From Opitutales bacterium UBA7389 (lineage in GTDB: Bacteria; Verrucomicrobiota; Verrucomicrobiia; Opitutales; Opitutaceae), in the NCBI GenBank assembly GCA_002474325.1, contig DKNL01000183.1:1-26078 (forward strand): a stretch of DNA of 26,078 bases, given 5' to 3'. Numbering within the stretch: position 1 is the stretch's first letter; every line of letters starts with the position of its first letter. The position numbers and the translations under genes were made by a program. Of this stretch, positions 8,504-16,615 are shown one piece after another. Below the pieces are notes generated by a model that saw only the letters and a list, made by a program, of their open reading frames with translations, was not told the origin of the DNA and ran no database searches.

Positions 8504-9025
8504 TCACTTGGCTTTGGCAATCTTCGCAGGCGGCGTATTGGCTTTGGCCGCCGCAGCGGGCGAGGGCTTATACATGGTTACCAAACAACCACCCAAGGCC
8601 GCCAAGAGAATTCCTAGAACGAACTGCCAAGGAATAGCGGATGCGCCTCCTTTTGGCGGATGAAGGCCCATAGAAACGATGGCATTAACGACTGGAGCAC
8701 CGGCGAAAACGATGGACATCACTGCAGCCGGAGTGCCTTTGGCTCCAAAGGCCAGAAGAATGCAAAAAGCCCCCACAGCTCCTAGTAAACCGGCGATGAA
8801 CGAAAGGCCCATCCCCTTGGTTGGAAAACTAAACGTGGCCCCTTGAACTTTCAATAGTATCAAGGGAACCAATATCGCTATAACGAAATAGGCGACCCCA
8901 ACAAAGAGAAACGCCTTGTACCGACCAAGTGAAGGATCCTTCATGGAAATTTGGCCGCTGTGCAGGAAGATGCCATATAGGCCAAAGCAAAGTGCCGTCA
9001 TTAGGGAGAAGATTAACCAGTTCAT
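8504..9025 (-). CDS. Half-size EamA/DMT-like membrane protein
   Basis: A 173-residue protein with about five hydrophobic helices (residues ~2-22, 41-63, 73-95, 101-121, 133-153), the size of a single EamA domain rather than the usual two. Motifs such as ALCFGLYGIFLHSGQ and GAKGTPAAVMSIVFAGAPVVNAIVS match the drug/metabolite transporter superfamily. It ends in a ~20-residue Ala/Pro/Lys-rich cytoplasmic tail (SPAAAAKANTPPAKIAKAK). Half-size family members generally work as dimers. It lies 9 bp before the PaaK-like gene, so it is probably co-transcribed and may move a precursor or product across the inner membrane. Family is likely; substrate is unknown. Confidence 0.75.
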   Translation of the reverse strand: MNWLIFSLMTALCFGLYGIFLHSGQISMKDPSLGRYKAFLFVGVAYFVIAILVPLILLKVQGATFSFPTKGMGLSFIAGLLGAVGAFCILLAFGAKGTPAAVMSIVFAGAPVVNAIVSMGLHPPKGGASAIPWQFVLGILLAALGGCLVTMYKPSPAAAAKANTPPAKIAKAK

Positions 9026-9084
9026 AAAAGCTTAGGATCTTGTAAATAGGCAGAATTAGTTTTCGGAAAACGAGAGTGAGGGTT

Positions 9085-9549
9085 TCAAGTCTTCTGGGAA
9101 TCCAAGGCCGCTTGAAGTTTGCTATTCAGTTTCTTGGGAATTTCGACTGATTCGATATCGCCCGTTTGCCGGTTGAATTGCACGCTGGCGGTCACGATTC
9201 GACCTGAAGCTACCAATGTCTCCCCTGACTCGTCCTCCTTGAAGATGTAGTAGAGGTATCGGACGGATCGCCGGCGAATTTCCTGTATAGAGAGCCGGAT
9301 GACGATCTGGTCTTCGAACCGAATCGGCTTGAAAAAATCACATGAGGACTGGACACGGGGCCAACCAACTGATTGACCATCGGCGATCTCGTGCACGCCA
9401 TGTCCTAAAGAACGGAAGAAAGCATGCTCCGTCGTCTCCATGTAACGGAAGAAATTGGAAAAGTGGACGAGTCCTGCCATATCCGTCTCAACGAATTCCA
9501 CGCGGCGTCGGTACTCGAAGCAATGGGGTTGCGGTTCCAGTCTACTCAT
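9085..9549 (-). CDS. Acyl-CoA thioesterase, 4HBT (hotdog) family
   Basis: A single-domain hotdog thioesterase of 154 residues from the ATG at 9549. The active-site segment VEFVETDMAGLVHFSNFFRYME (residues ~17-38) carries Asp23 followed by the Gly-Leu-Val-His-Phe pattern of 4-hydroxybenzoyl-CoA thioesterases, and the central helix ends in FFRSLG. A longer reading from a TTG at 9585 would overlap the glycosyltransferase gene by 20 bp and adds non-conserved residues, so I prefer the ATG, which leaves a 16-bp gap. It would hydrolyse an acyl- or aroyl-CoA (or carrier-bound thioester) in the cytoplasm, and it fits with the CoA ligase two genes downstream. Substrate is unassigned. Confidence 0.88.
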   Translation of the reverse strand: MSRLEPQPHCFEYRRRVEFVETDMAGLVHFSNFFRYMETTEHAFFRSLGHGVHEIADGQSVGWPRVQSSCDFFKPIRFEDQIVIRLSIQEIRRRSVRYLYYIFKEDESGETLVASGRIVTASVQFNRQTGDIESVEIPKKLNSKLQAALDSQKT

Positions 9550-9565
9550 CGCATTCAGGTCCAAA

Positions 9566-10858
9566 TTATCGCATTGATTCCACAATATCCAAAAAGGCGT
9601 TCTTCATCGCCTGTATTGAATAGGATCGTTCCACACCAAGTCGACCCCGTTCTCCCATCTTTTTCAAACCCTCAGGATCCTGGAGGAGCTTTTGCCAAGC
9701 CTCAGCTAGCAATTCCGGCCCAACGATATCCACGCACACACCTCCACCTGTCGTCTCAATGATTTCCGGGAAGGCGGAGGCATTCGGTTGCACGATCGGC
9801 ACGGATGCAGCCATAGCCTCGATCCCATAAAGCCCAAAAGCCTCCTCGTACTGAACGGGAACCGAAAACAATGAAAGGCTGCTCAAGAAGGCCAGTTTCT
9901 CGTCCCGAGAAATATTCGGCAGCCATTCAACCGAATCCGATAAGTTCGCTCGGTCCAATTTCGATTTTAGCGATTCCACCAAGGCTATATCCCCTTTGGT
10001 CATCGCTCCGGCGACCTTCAAGCGGGCGCTATCATTTCCTAACTGGGTTCTCAAATGTATGAAGGCGTCAATCATCAGGGGCAACCCCTTTACCTCGCAC
10101 AGTCGGGCCAGATAGCCAATCGCAGGATGTTCATCGCTAGCTCCCTCGCTCACTTGAAAACCTTCAAGATTGATCCCGTTTATCTGCAATCGAATCCGTC
10201 CCGTATCCATTCCAAGGCGACGCTCCATCATTCGTGCGTAGAATTCGCTCGGAGCCAAGAGTACGTCCGCATCCTGACAGCGATCGGCCATCAGTTGCCA
10301 ACAGCGATCGCGATAGTCATCGGGAAGTGAATCGAGAAAGGAATCTTCTCCCTGAAAGTAGCAAATCACGGGAATATTCCATTGTTTTTTGACTTCCTTT
10401 GCTAGGCCTGCTTGTAATGCCGTCGATAAGCAAAGGGCATCGGGAACCCCATGATCGTTGATCCATGAATACAGCTTATTTAGTTCCTTTTCGAAGACCA
10501 CTCCATCCAGGCGTAGCATTTCGAAAGTCATCTGCCCATGATCCCGGGCCGAGGTCATATGGCTGCGCTTGGCCGCGGAGCGGAGCAGGTTCGGATTATT
10601 AAGCAGTTTATCGAACCATTCGGGTGAATGCCTGAAGACCGCGAATTTCTGCTGCAGGAAAATATTGATGCCTCCAAAAAAGACTGGCGAGTCGGACTCC
10701 TGCCCTTCCGAATCCTCGTCCAACATGAGAGGAAGGTACATCGGCAAAAGCTCCGCTTCATGACCGTCCTTTATCAACGCATTCGCCAGGGCATTGTCGC
10801 GCATGCAGGCGCCACAATAATAACTCCCTGTACCTGGCGTTAAGAAAGTGATCTTCAT
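9566..10858 (-). CDS. GT4-family glycosyltransferase
   Basis: A 430-residue GT-B glycosyltransferase. The N-terminal Rossmann domain opens MKITFLTPGTGSYYCGACMRD, with the glycine-rich acceptor loop. The C-terminal domain contains IGYLARLCEVKGLPL (~247-261), the usual start of a Glycos_transf_1 domain, and the retaining EX7E motif from Glu339 to Glu347 (EAFGLYGIE). It should transfer a sugar from a nucleotide-sugar donor with retention of configuration, in the cytoplasm or at the inner membrane face. Within this cluster, glycosylation of the small-molecule product is plausible, but a role in polysaccharide synthesis cannot be excluded. No membrane helix is seen. It follows the flavoenzyme gene after a 130-bp gap that contains a coding-like short reading frame. 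Confidence 0.9.
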   Translation of the reverse strand: MKITFLTPGTGSYYCGACMRDNALANALIKDGHEAELLPMYLPLMLDEDSEGQESDSPVFFGGINIFLQQKFAVFRHSPEWFDKLLNNPNLLRSAAKRSHMTSARDHGQMTFEMLRLDGVVFEKELNKLYSWINDHGVPDALCLSTALQAGLAKEVKKQWNIPVICYFQGEDSFLDSLPDDYRDRCWQLMADRCQDADVLLAPSEFYARMMERRLGMDTGRIRLQINGINLEGFQVSEGASDEHPAIGYLARLCEVKGLPLMIDAFIHLRTQLGNDSARLKVAGAMTKGDIALVESLKSKLDRANLSDSVEWLPNISRDEKLAFLSSLSLFSVPVQYEEAFGLYGIEAMAASVPIVQPNASAFPEIIETTGGGVCVDIVGPELLAEAWQKLLQDPEGLKKMGERGRLGVERSYSIQAMKNAFLDIVESMR

Positions 10859-10861
10859 TGG

Positions 10862-10927
10862 TTAGTGGAAATCGGGAAACGCTTCGCTGATCTGCAGCGA
10901 GCGGATCGCCGATTCGAAATCCACCAT
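10862..10927 (-). CDS. Possible small ORF between flavoenzyme and glycosyltransferase
   Basis: In the 130-bp gap a 21-residue frame (MVDFESAIRSLQISEAFPDFH) ends 3 bases before the glycosyltransferase ATG. Its codons strongly favour C or G in the third position, like the neighbouring genes, and the same frame stays open upstream through a coding-like stretch (SFLLVFGRDSN) into the end of the flavoenzyme gene. It could be a leader peptide translationally coupled to the glycosyltransferase, or the tail of a gene lost by deletion. No clear ribosome binding site. I recognise no family. Confidence 0.3.
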   Translation of the reverse strand: MVDFESAIRSLQISEAFPDFH

Positions 10928-10988
10928 GTTTGAATCCCGCCCAAAAACCAGTAAAAAACTGGATCCGTTCGAGAAGGAAACTGTCCGG

Positions 10989-12260
10989 CTACGCCTTAGC
11001 TTCCATGGCTGCCCGACCATGCGACAGCGGCTCCGGCAAATCAGTTATTTCGCCGATGGCCTTCATCAATGGGTCATAATCCTTATCGACGAGGTCACCA
11101 ATCAAGCAATCAGTCAAAGTGCCCTGAAGATCGCCGTGCTTCTTGATCAGCTTTCCGAAACTGAAGTCATTATCGTAAAATGCGTAAACCAAGCTGCGCA
11201 TCGTCTCGATGGCTTGGCACAATCGTTCCCCGTATTCCAGGAACTGACTGGCTGATACATCGCCCGATTCCAGGGCTGCATCGATTGCATCAGCAGCCAT
11301 CTCACCGCTTTTCAGAGCCAAAAATACTCCTGAAGAAAAGACTGGATCCAAGAAGGCGAAAGCATCCCCGACCAAGACAATGCCTTCATCCGCGCAGTGC
11401 TCGGAACGGTACGAATATTCACCCGTCACCCAGTAATCGCCAAACTGCTCCCCGCAAGATAAGTGTTCCCTTATCCAAACATTGTTTTCAATTTCTCGCT
11501 CGAATATCTGCTTAGGATCTCGGGTATCTTTATAAAGATAATCGCGTTCAGCGACTACGCCTGAACTGACGATATCGTCCCGCATGGGAATATTCCAAAA
11601 CCAACCGCGATCTTCCAAGTAAGCCACAGTGGTAGCACCTTCATCCAACCCAGGATCTCGCTTCGCTCCCTTATACATAGTCCAGATCGCTACCTTGTTC
11701 AATTTTGGGTCCCGGCGACGCCACTTCTTCTTTGACTGGAAAATCCCATCTCTTCCCGATGCATCGATTGTTATCTGGGAATTCAGTTCGTAACGTTCCC
11801 CGGCCGCGTTTTCGGCGACTACCCCAACAACTCGCCCATCTTCGTAGAGAAAGTCCACAACCTGGGTTTCCTCCCTTACTTCGGCTCCCTTCGCGCGGGC
11901 ATTGTCGAGCATCAGCTCATCAAACTCCGAACGCTTCACTTGCCAAGTTGTCGCCGCCGGATGGTCTAAGTGCTGGAAAAAGTAGAAAGGTTCAGAGATC
12001 TTTCCATCGCTCGTGACAAACTGCACACTATGTTTCTGCGTGTAGGCTCGCTCGTTTAGCTTATCAACGAGTCCGAGACGCTCGAAGGTGAAATAGCAAT
12101 AGGGCATCAACGATTCTCCTACATGGTACCGCGGGAACTTGCTTTTTTCCAAAATGACAACCTCCCTGTCCTTCTCAGCTAGCAACGCTCCCACGGTTGA
12201 CCCGGCGGGTCCGCCACCGATCACTATGGCATCGTACGATTTAGTTTTTATGCTTACCAT
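10989..12260 (-). CDS. FAD-dependent oxidoreductase, flavin halogenase/geranylgeranyl reductase-like
   Basis: A 423-residue flavoprotein. The dinucleotide-binding GGGPAG is at residues 15-20, the second FAD contact FPRYHVGESLMP at ~42-53, and GDAFAFLDPVFSSGV at ~298-312, the conserved FAD motif of the halogenase/monooxygenase superfamily. It also has GWFWNIP at 219-225, matching the WxWxIP motif regarded as diagnostic of flavin-dependent halogenases. Lys76 in KHSVQF is a candidate for the halogenase catalytic lysine. These features are shared by halogenases of carrier-tethered phenols/pyrroles and by non-halogenating relatives found in aryl-polyene-type clusters, so halogenation is possible but unproven. 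It would need a flavin reductase, not seen in the window. It acts in the cytoplasm. Confidence 0.82.
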   Translation of the reverse strand: MVSIKTKSYDAIVIGGGPAGSTVGALLAEKDREVVILEKSKFPRYHVGESLMPYCYFTFERLGLVDKLNERAYTQKHSVQFVTSDGKISEPFYFFQHLDHPAATTWQVKRSEFDELMLDNARAKGAEVREETQVVDFLYEDGRVVGVVAENAAGERYELNSQITIDASGRDGIFQSKKKWRRRDPKLNKVAIWTMYKGAKRDPGLDEGATTVAYLEDRGWFWNIPMRDDIVSSGVVAERDYLYKDTRDPKQIFEREIENNVWIREHLSCGEQFGDYWVTGEYSYRSEHCADEGIVLVGDAFAFLDPVFSSGVFLALKSGEMAADAIDAALESGDVSASQFLEYGERLCQAIETMRSLVYAFYDNDFSFGKLIKKHGDLQGTLTDCLIGDLVDKDYDPLMKAIGEITDLPEPLSHGRAAMEAKA

Positions 12261-12365
12261 ATGATTAATTTAGTGATGATACTATCCGCTCGTTTACCTT
12301 CGCATCAGAAACAGCTGAGATCAAGTAATAGGCTCAAATTCACTACCACCTTTCCCGTTCATTAT

Positions 12366-12866
12366 CTATCCAATCCATCTCCATGGGAAGGATTTCAACG
12401 ATTGAAACGAACTCGTGCCCGTCTTATCTACTGAGAATGTTGTAGAGCCCATAAACAGTAACGCCTTACGGACATTCAAAGCGTTTTTGACAAATCTCCG
12501 GAGCGAATATATATAAACAACCGTGTGGGCTGCTGATTTATAGGCAAACCATTTAATCGGAGCTTTTTCCCTGGCCGGAAAAGCATCCAGCCATATCTGC
12601 ATCGATCCGTACTCCACCGGCTTATCATTACAAGTCGATAAAAGGATCACTTCGCGACAGCACTCGGCAGAATCGCTCTCTTCCACGAGAACCTCGAGCC
12701 CGATCTCGGAATCATGAAAATTGGCCAAGGTAGATGTCATGTCAGAATCATGGGCGAGCAATCGCTTGGAAGATTCCCGCCTCGAATCCGGTTCCAACCA
12801 GCGAAATACGGAAGCATCGATTTCACGTTCTCTCAGGATCGACTCTAACGAATGGATCAAGTGCAC
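12366..12866 (-). CDS. Chorismate-lyase-like (UbiC/DUF98-fold) protein, 3' end frame-disrupted
   Basis: A 166-residue reading frame from a GTG at 12866. Residues 36-97 match the UbiC-like fold pattern: LLAHDSDMTSTLANFH (36-51), REVILL (71-76) and VEYGSMQIWLDAFP (84-97). After about residue 104 the frame diverges. A different frame gives ILNGLPINQQPTRLFIYIRS; the original frame resumes with LFMGSTTFSVDKTG; and a +1 shift near 12417 gives HEFVSIVEILPMEMDWIDN, ending at 12343. VEILP is the expected end of such proteins. So at least two frame changes separate the conserved parts, implying recent damage or base-call errors. An intact relative would release pyruvate from chorismate to give hydroxybenzoate, a candidate precursor for the cluster. 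Fold assignment is moderate; activity is doubtful as read. Confidence 0.55.
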   Translation of the reverse strand: MHLIHSLESILREREIDASVFRWLEPDSRRESSKRLLAHDSDMTSTLANFHDSEIGLEVLVEESDSAECCREVILLSTCNDKPVEYGSMQIWLDAFPAREKAPIKWFAYKSAAHTVVYIYSLRRFVKNALNVRKALLFMGSTTFSVDKTGTSSFQSLKSFPWRWIG

Positions 12867-12888
12867 CGAGGCAGATGATCCACTGGCT

Positions 12889-14223
12889 TCAAACGATCCG
12901 AGAAGTCACGTGTTCCGGCAAGAAGAACTTGAAAAGCAAATTGTCCACGCACAGAAGACCCCGTCGCTCGAGCACAATCGAGCTATCGTCGAACTTCAGC
13001 AGACCTTCGTCTTCCAGTTCCCACAATTCCTCTCCGTAGCGATCGACCAAATCAACCCCAAACTTGTCTTTGAAATAGCCGACTTCTACCTTCCCCAATT
13101 TCATCTGCAATAGGAACTCGCGAATCATCTGTTCGTCGGCACTGGTTTTCAGAGCCCTATGGATGGGCAGCTCTCCACGTTCGATTGCCTCGGTGTACTG
13201 GCCAATCTCATTGACGTTCTGATAATGAACACCAGCGATGTGAGAAATCGAAGCCACGCCTAAACCAAGTAAATCGGCTCCGGTCCATAGCTCATCGCGG
13301 TAAACGAACTTCGTCTTCTCCGGATTGAGGACGGCGGTATATCCACTGCTAATCGTGTAACCATTGCTTTCCAGGGCTTCAAAGGCCTCTTTTACCCAGC
13401 GACGCTTGACCTGCCAGTCAGCTACAGGGGCGATGAGAGCTCCCGACGCCTTCATCTCTTTGTAAATGGTCGTATTGTATGGGATCTCCATCTGGTAGAT
13501 AGTCACGCTATCCGGCCGAAGCTTTAAGGTCTCCTCTATGTTGTGCTGCCAGTTCTCTTCCGTTTCGTCGAGCATACCGGCAATCAAATCAATATTGATT
13601 TGGTCGAAGCCTTCGCTGCGGGCAGCATCGTAGGCCTTGTAAACTTCCGGGGCTTTGTGGGCCCGACCATTAATTTCTAGGATACGGTCATTGAAATTCT
13701 CGATCCCTAGACTGAGGCGGGTCACGCCAATATCCTTGATGGCCTTAACCTTGCGCGGGTTAAGCGTTCCTGGCTCACCCTCGAACGCGACTTCCTCCGC
13801 CTCGTCCCATGGCAAGATGGACTTCATTTTGGTAGTCAGCTCCGTCAACTGCAAGCCCGACAAATAGGAAGGCGTTCCTCCGCCAAAATAGACGAAGTGA
13901 GGCTTTCGGCCAGCAATTCTAGGCTGTTTGGCAAAGTGCTCCAGTTCCTGGATAGTCGAATCGAGATAGTGCTTTATCTCCGACGCGTTCTTGTCCGTGT
14001 AAACCCGGAAATAGCAAAAGTGACAGCGCTTCCGGCAAAAGGGAATATGGTGATAAACTCCTAGTTTCGAGTTGTCGTCGTTGGGCTTCTGAAAAGCCTC
14101 CTCAACGTCCTTATTATTATCAGGAGACCAGAAAGAGAAAGGCGGATAATTCGATATGAAATAATTGCCCGCCTCGGTCGGATTCTTTTCCTTCGTCTCC
14201 ACGGCTTCTGCGCTACTGCTCAT
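12889..14223 (-). CDS. HemN/HemW-like radical SAM protein
   Basis: A 444-residue radical SAM enzyme. The [4Fe-4S]-binding CxxxCxxC is Cys63, Cys67 and Cys70 (PFCRKRCHFCYF), followed by FGGGTPSYL (113-121), typical of the coproporphyrinogen III oxidase-like group, and FEGEPGTL. The C-terminal HemN-type domain has LGLGVASIS. This group includes true heme-synthesis oxidases, HemW heme chaperones and radical SAM methyl-/cyclopropane-forming enzymes of natural-product pathways. Its place between a lipoprotein and a chorismate-lyase-like gene, inside a modification cluster, favours a biosynthetic role over heme synthesis. The ~57-residue leader before the cluster motif is longer than in HemW. A good ribosome binding site (AGGGAG) overlaps the previous gene's stop. 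Function is not settled by sequence. Confidence 0.87.
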   Translation of the reverse strand: MSSSAEAVETKEKNPTEAGNYFISNYPPFSFWSPDNNKDVEEAFQKPNDDNSKLGVYHHIPFCRKRCHFCYFRVYTDKNASEIKHYLDSTIQELEHFAKQPRIAGRKPHFVYFGGGTPSYLSGLQLTELTTKMKSILPWDEAEEVAFEGEPGTLNPRKVKAIKDIGVTRLSLGIENFNDRILEINGRAHKAPEVYKAYDAARSEGFDQINIDLIAGMLDETEENWQHNIEETLKLRPDSVTIYQMEIPYNTTIYKEMKASGALIAPVADWQVKRRWVKEAFEALESNGYTISSGYTAVLNPEKTKFVYRDELWTGADLLGLGVASISHIAGVHYQNVNEIGQYTEAIERGELPIHRALKTSADEQMIREFLLQMKLGKVEVGYFKDKFGVDLVDRYGEELWELEDEGLLKFDDSSIVLERRGLLCVDNLLFKFFLPEHVTSRIV

Positions 14224-14235
14224 ACGTACTCCCTA

Positions 14236-15459
14236 CTATGTGTTGCTTTCCCCTGATTCCAATGAGAAAAGCGTACCGCCTTGTGTCCCTATAATGATTC
14301 GTCCATTTGCGAAAATCGGTGACGCCAGCAACGACTCACCTAATTCCATCTTCCAAAGTTCATGGCCATCCGATTGGCTGACAGCGTACAGCCAACCATC
14401 GGTCGACCCAAACACTACCGCATCGCTAAAGGCCAATGGTGAACTGTCCACGCGGCCCGATGTGCGGAAAGACCAAGCGGCGCTGCCCGACTCCCGGTCA
14501 ATGGCATGGAGCCGCTTGTCTCGGGAGCCTATAAAGACAAACTCCTCGTTTACAGCCGGAGAGCTGAAAAACGGGAATTGCCTATCGGAATAAATCCAAA
14601 GCTCACCTCGATCTCCCGGATCGAAAGCCAACACTTCATTAGCATAATTTCCACTGTACCCAATTCCGTCGTACACCGCCACAGAAGAAGGAATATAGGC
14701 AGTAGTCTCATACTGCTCTATCGCTTCCCCATTCTCCACGTTAACGATGTGCAAGAAAGCGTCGCAACCGCCGAAAATGATGTGCTGATTGTCGAGCATA
14801 GCTGGAGTGCCATTGATGTAGTTGTCAGTCATATACGACCAGACTTCTTGTCCATCTTCGGCCAGCAGACATCTCAGCAATCCATCGTTTCCGGCAACGA
14901 GCACCCATCGCCCGTCCCCGTTCGGGCTCTCTATCAAATTCGCTCCTGCCGTTATCTTGTCGTCCAACTGGATTTTCCAACGCTCCTCGCCTGTTGCCCG
15001 ATCCAAAGCGTAGAATTGACCGTCGCTGGCACCGATAAAAACCAAGTCTTCAGAAATAGCGGGTTCAGCCTCAATGACGTCCTCGCCGGTGTGGCGCCAA
15101 ATTTCTTGGCCACTTTCGAAATCGATGGCGAAGAAAACGCCGTCGTCAGTGCCCACATAAACAATTCCGTCATAAACGCCCGCATCGCCGGAAATTGGCG
15201 AGCCCGCATCAAAGGTCCAAGCTATCCGCGGATTGTCTATAATCTCGTCACGAATGGAGCCGCTCAAACCGGAATTCCCTCTGGGCAGGGCCCAGCTTTT
15301 AGTGATGGGTCCCGATTTAACATCGGTAGATTCAGCCGTCCCGGGACCGGTAGGTTGGCATGCAGATAGTAACATTGCCACTATACCTAAAAGAACAGGG
15401 CTCCCTTTGATCCCTACCGCAGCCCGGTCCGATAAGAATCGCCTTTGAAAAATCTTCAC
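14236..15459 (-). CDS. PQQ-type beta-propeller lipoprotein (BamB-like)
   Basis: A 407-residue protein from a GTG at 15459. This start forms a 4-nt GTGA overlap with the stop of the alcohol dehydrogenase gene and has GCAGGAG ahead of it; a longer reading from 15552 would overlap that gene by nearly 100 bp. A lipoprotein signal ends in the lipobox LSAC with the lipidated Cys34. Propeller blades follow: VYVGTDDGVFFAIDFESGQEIW, FIGASDGQFYALDRATGEERW, FIGSRDKRLHAIDRESGSAAW and VFGSTDGWLYAVSQSDGHELW. It resembles BamB in architecture and should be anchored to a membrane facing the periplasm. No quinoprotein active-site residues are apparent. Translational coupling to a cytosolic dehydrogenase gene is unusual and suggests a shared pathway. 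Confidence 0.88.
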   Translation of the reverse strand: MKIFQRRFLSDRAAVGIKGSPVLLGIVAMLLSACQPTGPGTAESTDVKSGPITKSWALPRGNSGLSGSIRDEIIDNPRIAWTFDAGSPISGDAGVYDGIVYVGTDDGVFFAIDFESGQEIWRHTGEDVIEAEPAISEDLVFIGASDGQFYALDRATGEERWKIQLDDKITAGANLIESPNGDGRWVLVAGNDGLLRCLLAEDGQEVWSYMTDNYINGTPAMLDNQHIIFGGCDAFLHIVNVENGEAIEQYETTAYIPSSVAVYDGIGYSGNYANEVLAFDPGDRGELWIYSDRQFPFFSSPAVNEEFVFIGSRDKRLHAIDRESGSAAWSFRTSGRVDSSPLAFSDAVVFGSTDGWLYAVSQSDGHELWKMELGESLLASPIFANGRIIIGTQGGTLFSLESGESNT

Positions 15460-16613
15460 GATACTCCTGCTCCTACATATCCCAGCGCTGATTGGTAAAT
15501 CCCTTCGAAATCCTTGTTTGAGACGGGTCGCGGATTGAAGCGCCCCGTCCACTGCTGTTCAGCCGCCTTCGATAGGCCTTCCACGTCCGACACCTTAACT
15601 CCAAGATCCGTCAAGCTAAGTAGTCCCGCTTTGGCAAAGATTCGTTCCAACCAAGATTCCATTTTTCGCTCTTCCCCTGGATTCCAAGGGACCAACGACT
15701 GATACTTCTCATAGATTTCATTAACCGCTAAATCTACCCGGTTAAAACGGACCACATGCGGGAGCATCAATGCTACCGCGTGACCGTGGGTCACATCGAA
15801 ACGGGCAGTCAAAGGATTGGCCATAGCGTGGGCAGCACCAAGCATACTGTTCTCTATGGCAAGCCCAGCTAAGGCAGCTCCCAAGTGCATGCTGGCCCGG
15901 GCATCATCGTTGACACTTCCATCCACAACCGACTCGATAGCCGAAGCGATCAAGCGGAACGACTCCATTGAATTCATATTGGAAACGGGGTTCCGAGATA
16001 TACAAACGGCTGTTTCCAATGCGTGGGCCAAGGCATCCAAACCCGTCAGCTGAGCCACGCGAAGCGGCATTGATCGAGTCAGATTCGGATCTAGCAAGGC
16101 GATTTTTGCCAAGGCCTTGGCATCGCCACAGGCCATCTTTACGTGTGTCTCATCATCGCTCACTAATGCATAAGATTGGCACTCGCTCCCTGTTCCCGAA
16201 GTCGTGGGAATGGCCAAGAAAGGCAAAAAAGGCTCCGTAGCTTTGCCATAGCCATGGTAATCCTTCATCTGCCCGCCATTCGTGAGAAGAAAATTGCAGC
16301 CTTTCGCCGTATCCATACTACTACCACCACCTAGACCGATCAATAGGTCGATATTGTGGCGTTCCGCAACTGCCTTACAGGCCAACATACAAGCATTCGT
16401 TGGGTTCTCTCTGACCTCGTCAAACACTTTAGCTTCCAAATCGGCTGCGTTTAATATCGACAAAACGTGATCTAGGTGTCCCGCCGATCGTATCCCCTCG
16501 TCGGTTACGATCATCGGTCTACGACTACCAAGTTCATCAACGGACTCTGCAAGCCGTTCTATCATCCCGGGACCGAAAGCGATCCTCGTGCTTGGTCTGG
16601 TAACGAATTCCAC
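15456..16613 (-). CDS. Iron-containing alcohol dehydrogenase
   Basis: A 385-residue group III alcohol dehydrogenase, starting from a GTG at 16613 two bases after the stop of the upstream gene. An earlier start at 16700 would overlap that gene and add non-conserved residues. The NAD(P)-binding GGGSSMDTAKG is at 95-105. The metal ligands are all visible: Asp193 and His197 (TGLDALAHALE), His262 (GAAHAMANPL) and His276 (DVTHGHAVAL). It should interconvert an aldehyde and an alcohol using NAD(P)H in the cytoplasm. Coming directly after an aldehyde-dehydrogenase-superfamily gene and an adenylating enzyme, it fits as the last step in reduction of a carboxylic acid to an alcohol. Substrate is unknown; family call is secure. 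Confidence 0.94.
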   Translation of the reverse strand: MEFVTRPSTRIAFGPGMIERLAESVDELGSRRPMIVTDEGIRSAGHLDHVLSILNAADLEAKVFDEVRENPTNACMLACKAVAERHNIDLLIGLGGGSSMDTAKGCNFLLTNGGQMKDYHGYGKATEPFLPFLAIPTTSGTGSECQSYALVSDDETHVKMACGDAKALAKIALLDPNLTRSMPLRVAQLTGLDALAHALETAVCISRNPVSNMNSMESFRLIASAIESVVDGSVNDDARASMHLGAALAGLAIENSMLGAAHAMANPLTARFDVTHGHAVALMLPHVVRFNRVDLAVNEIYEKYQSLVPWNPGEERKMESWLERIFAKAGLLSLTDLGVKVSDVEGLSKAAEQQWTGRFNPRPVSNKDFEGIYQSALGYVGAGVS

Positions 16614-16615
16614 GT

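Noticed and set aside
9550..9585. N-terminal extension of the thioesterase from a TTG
   Set aside because: It overlaps the upstream gene's coding end and adds non-conserved residues; the ATG at 9549 is more plausible.
14506..15369. Long plus-strand frame of 287 codons
   Set aside because: It lies antisense to the well-supported propeller lipoprotein, has no recognisable motif, and its composition is explained by codon bias of the opposite strand.
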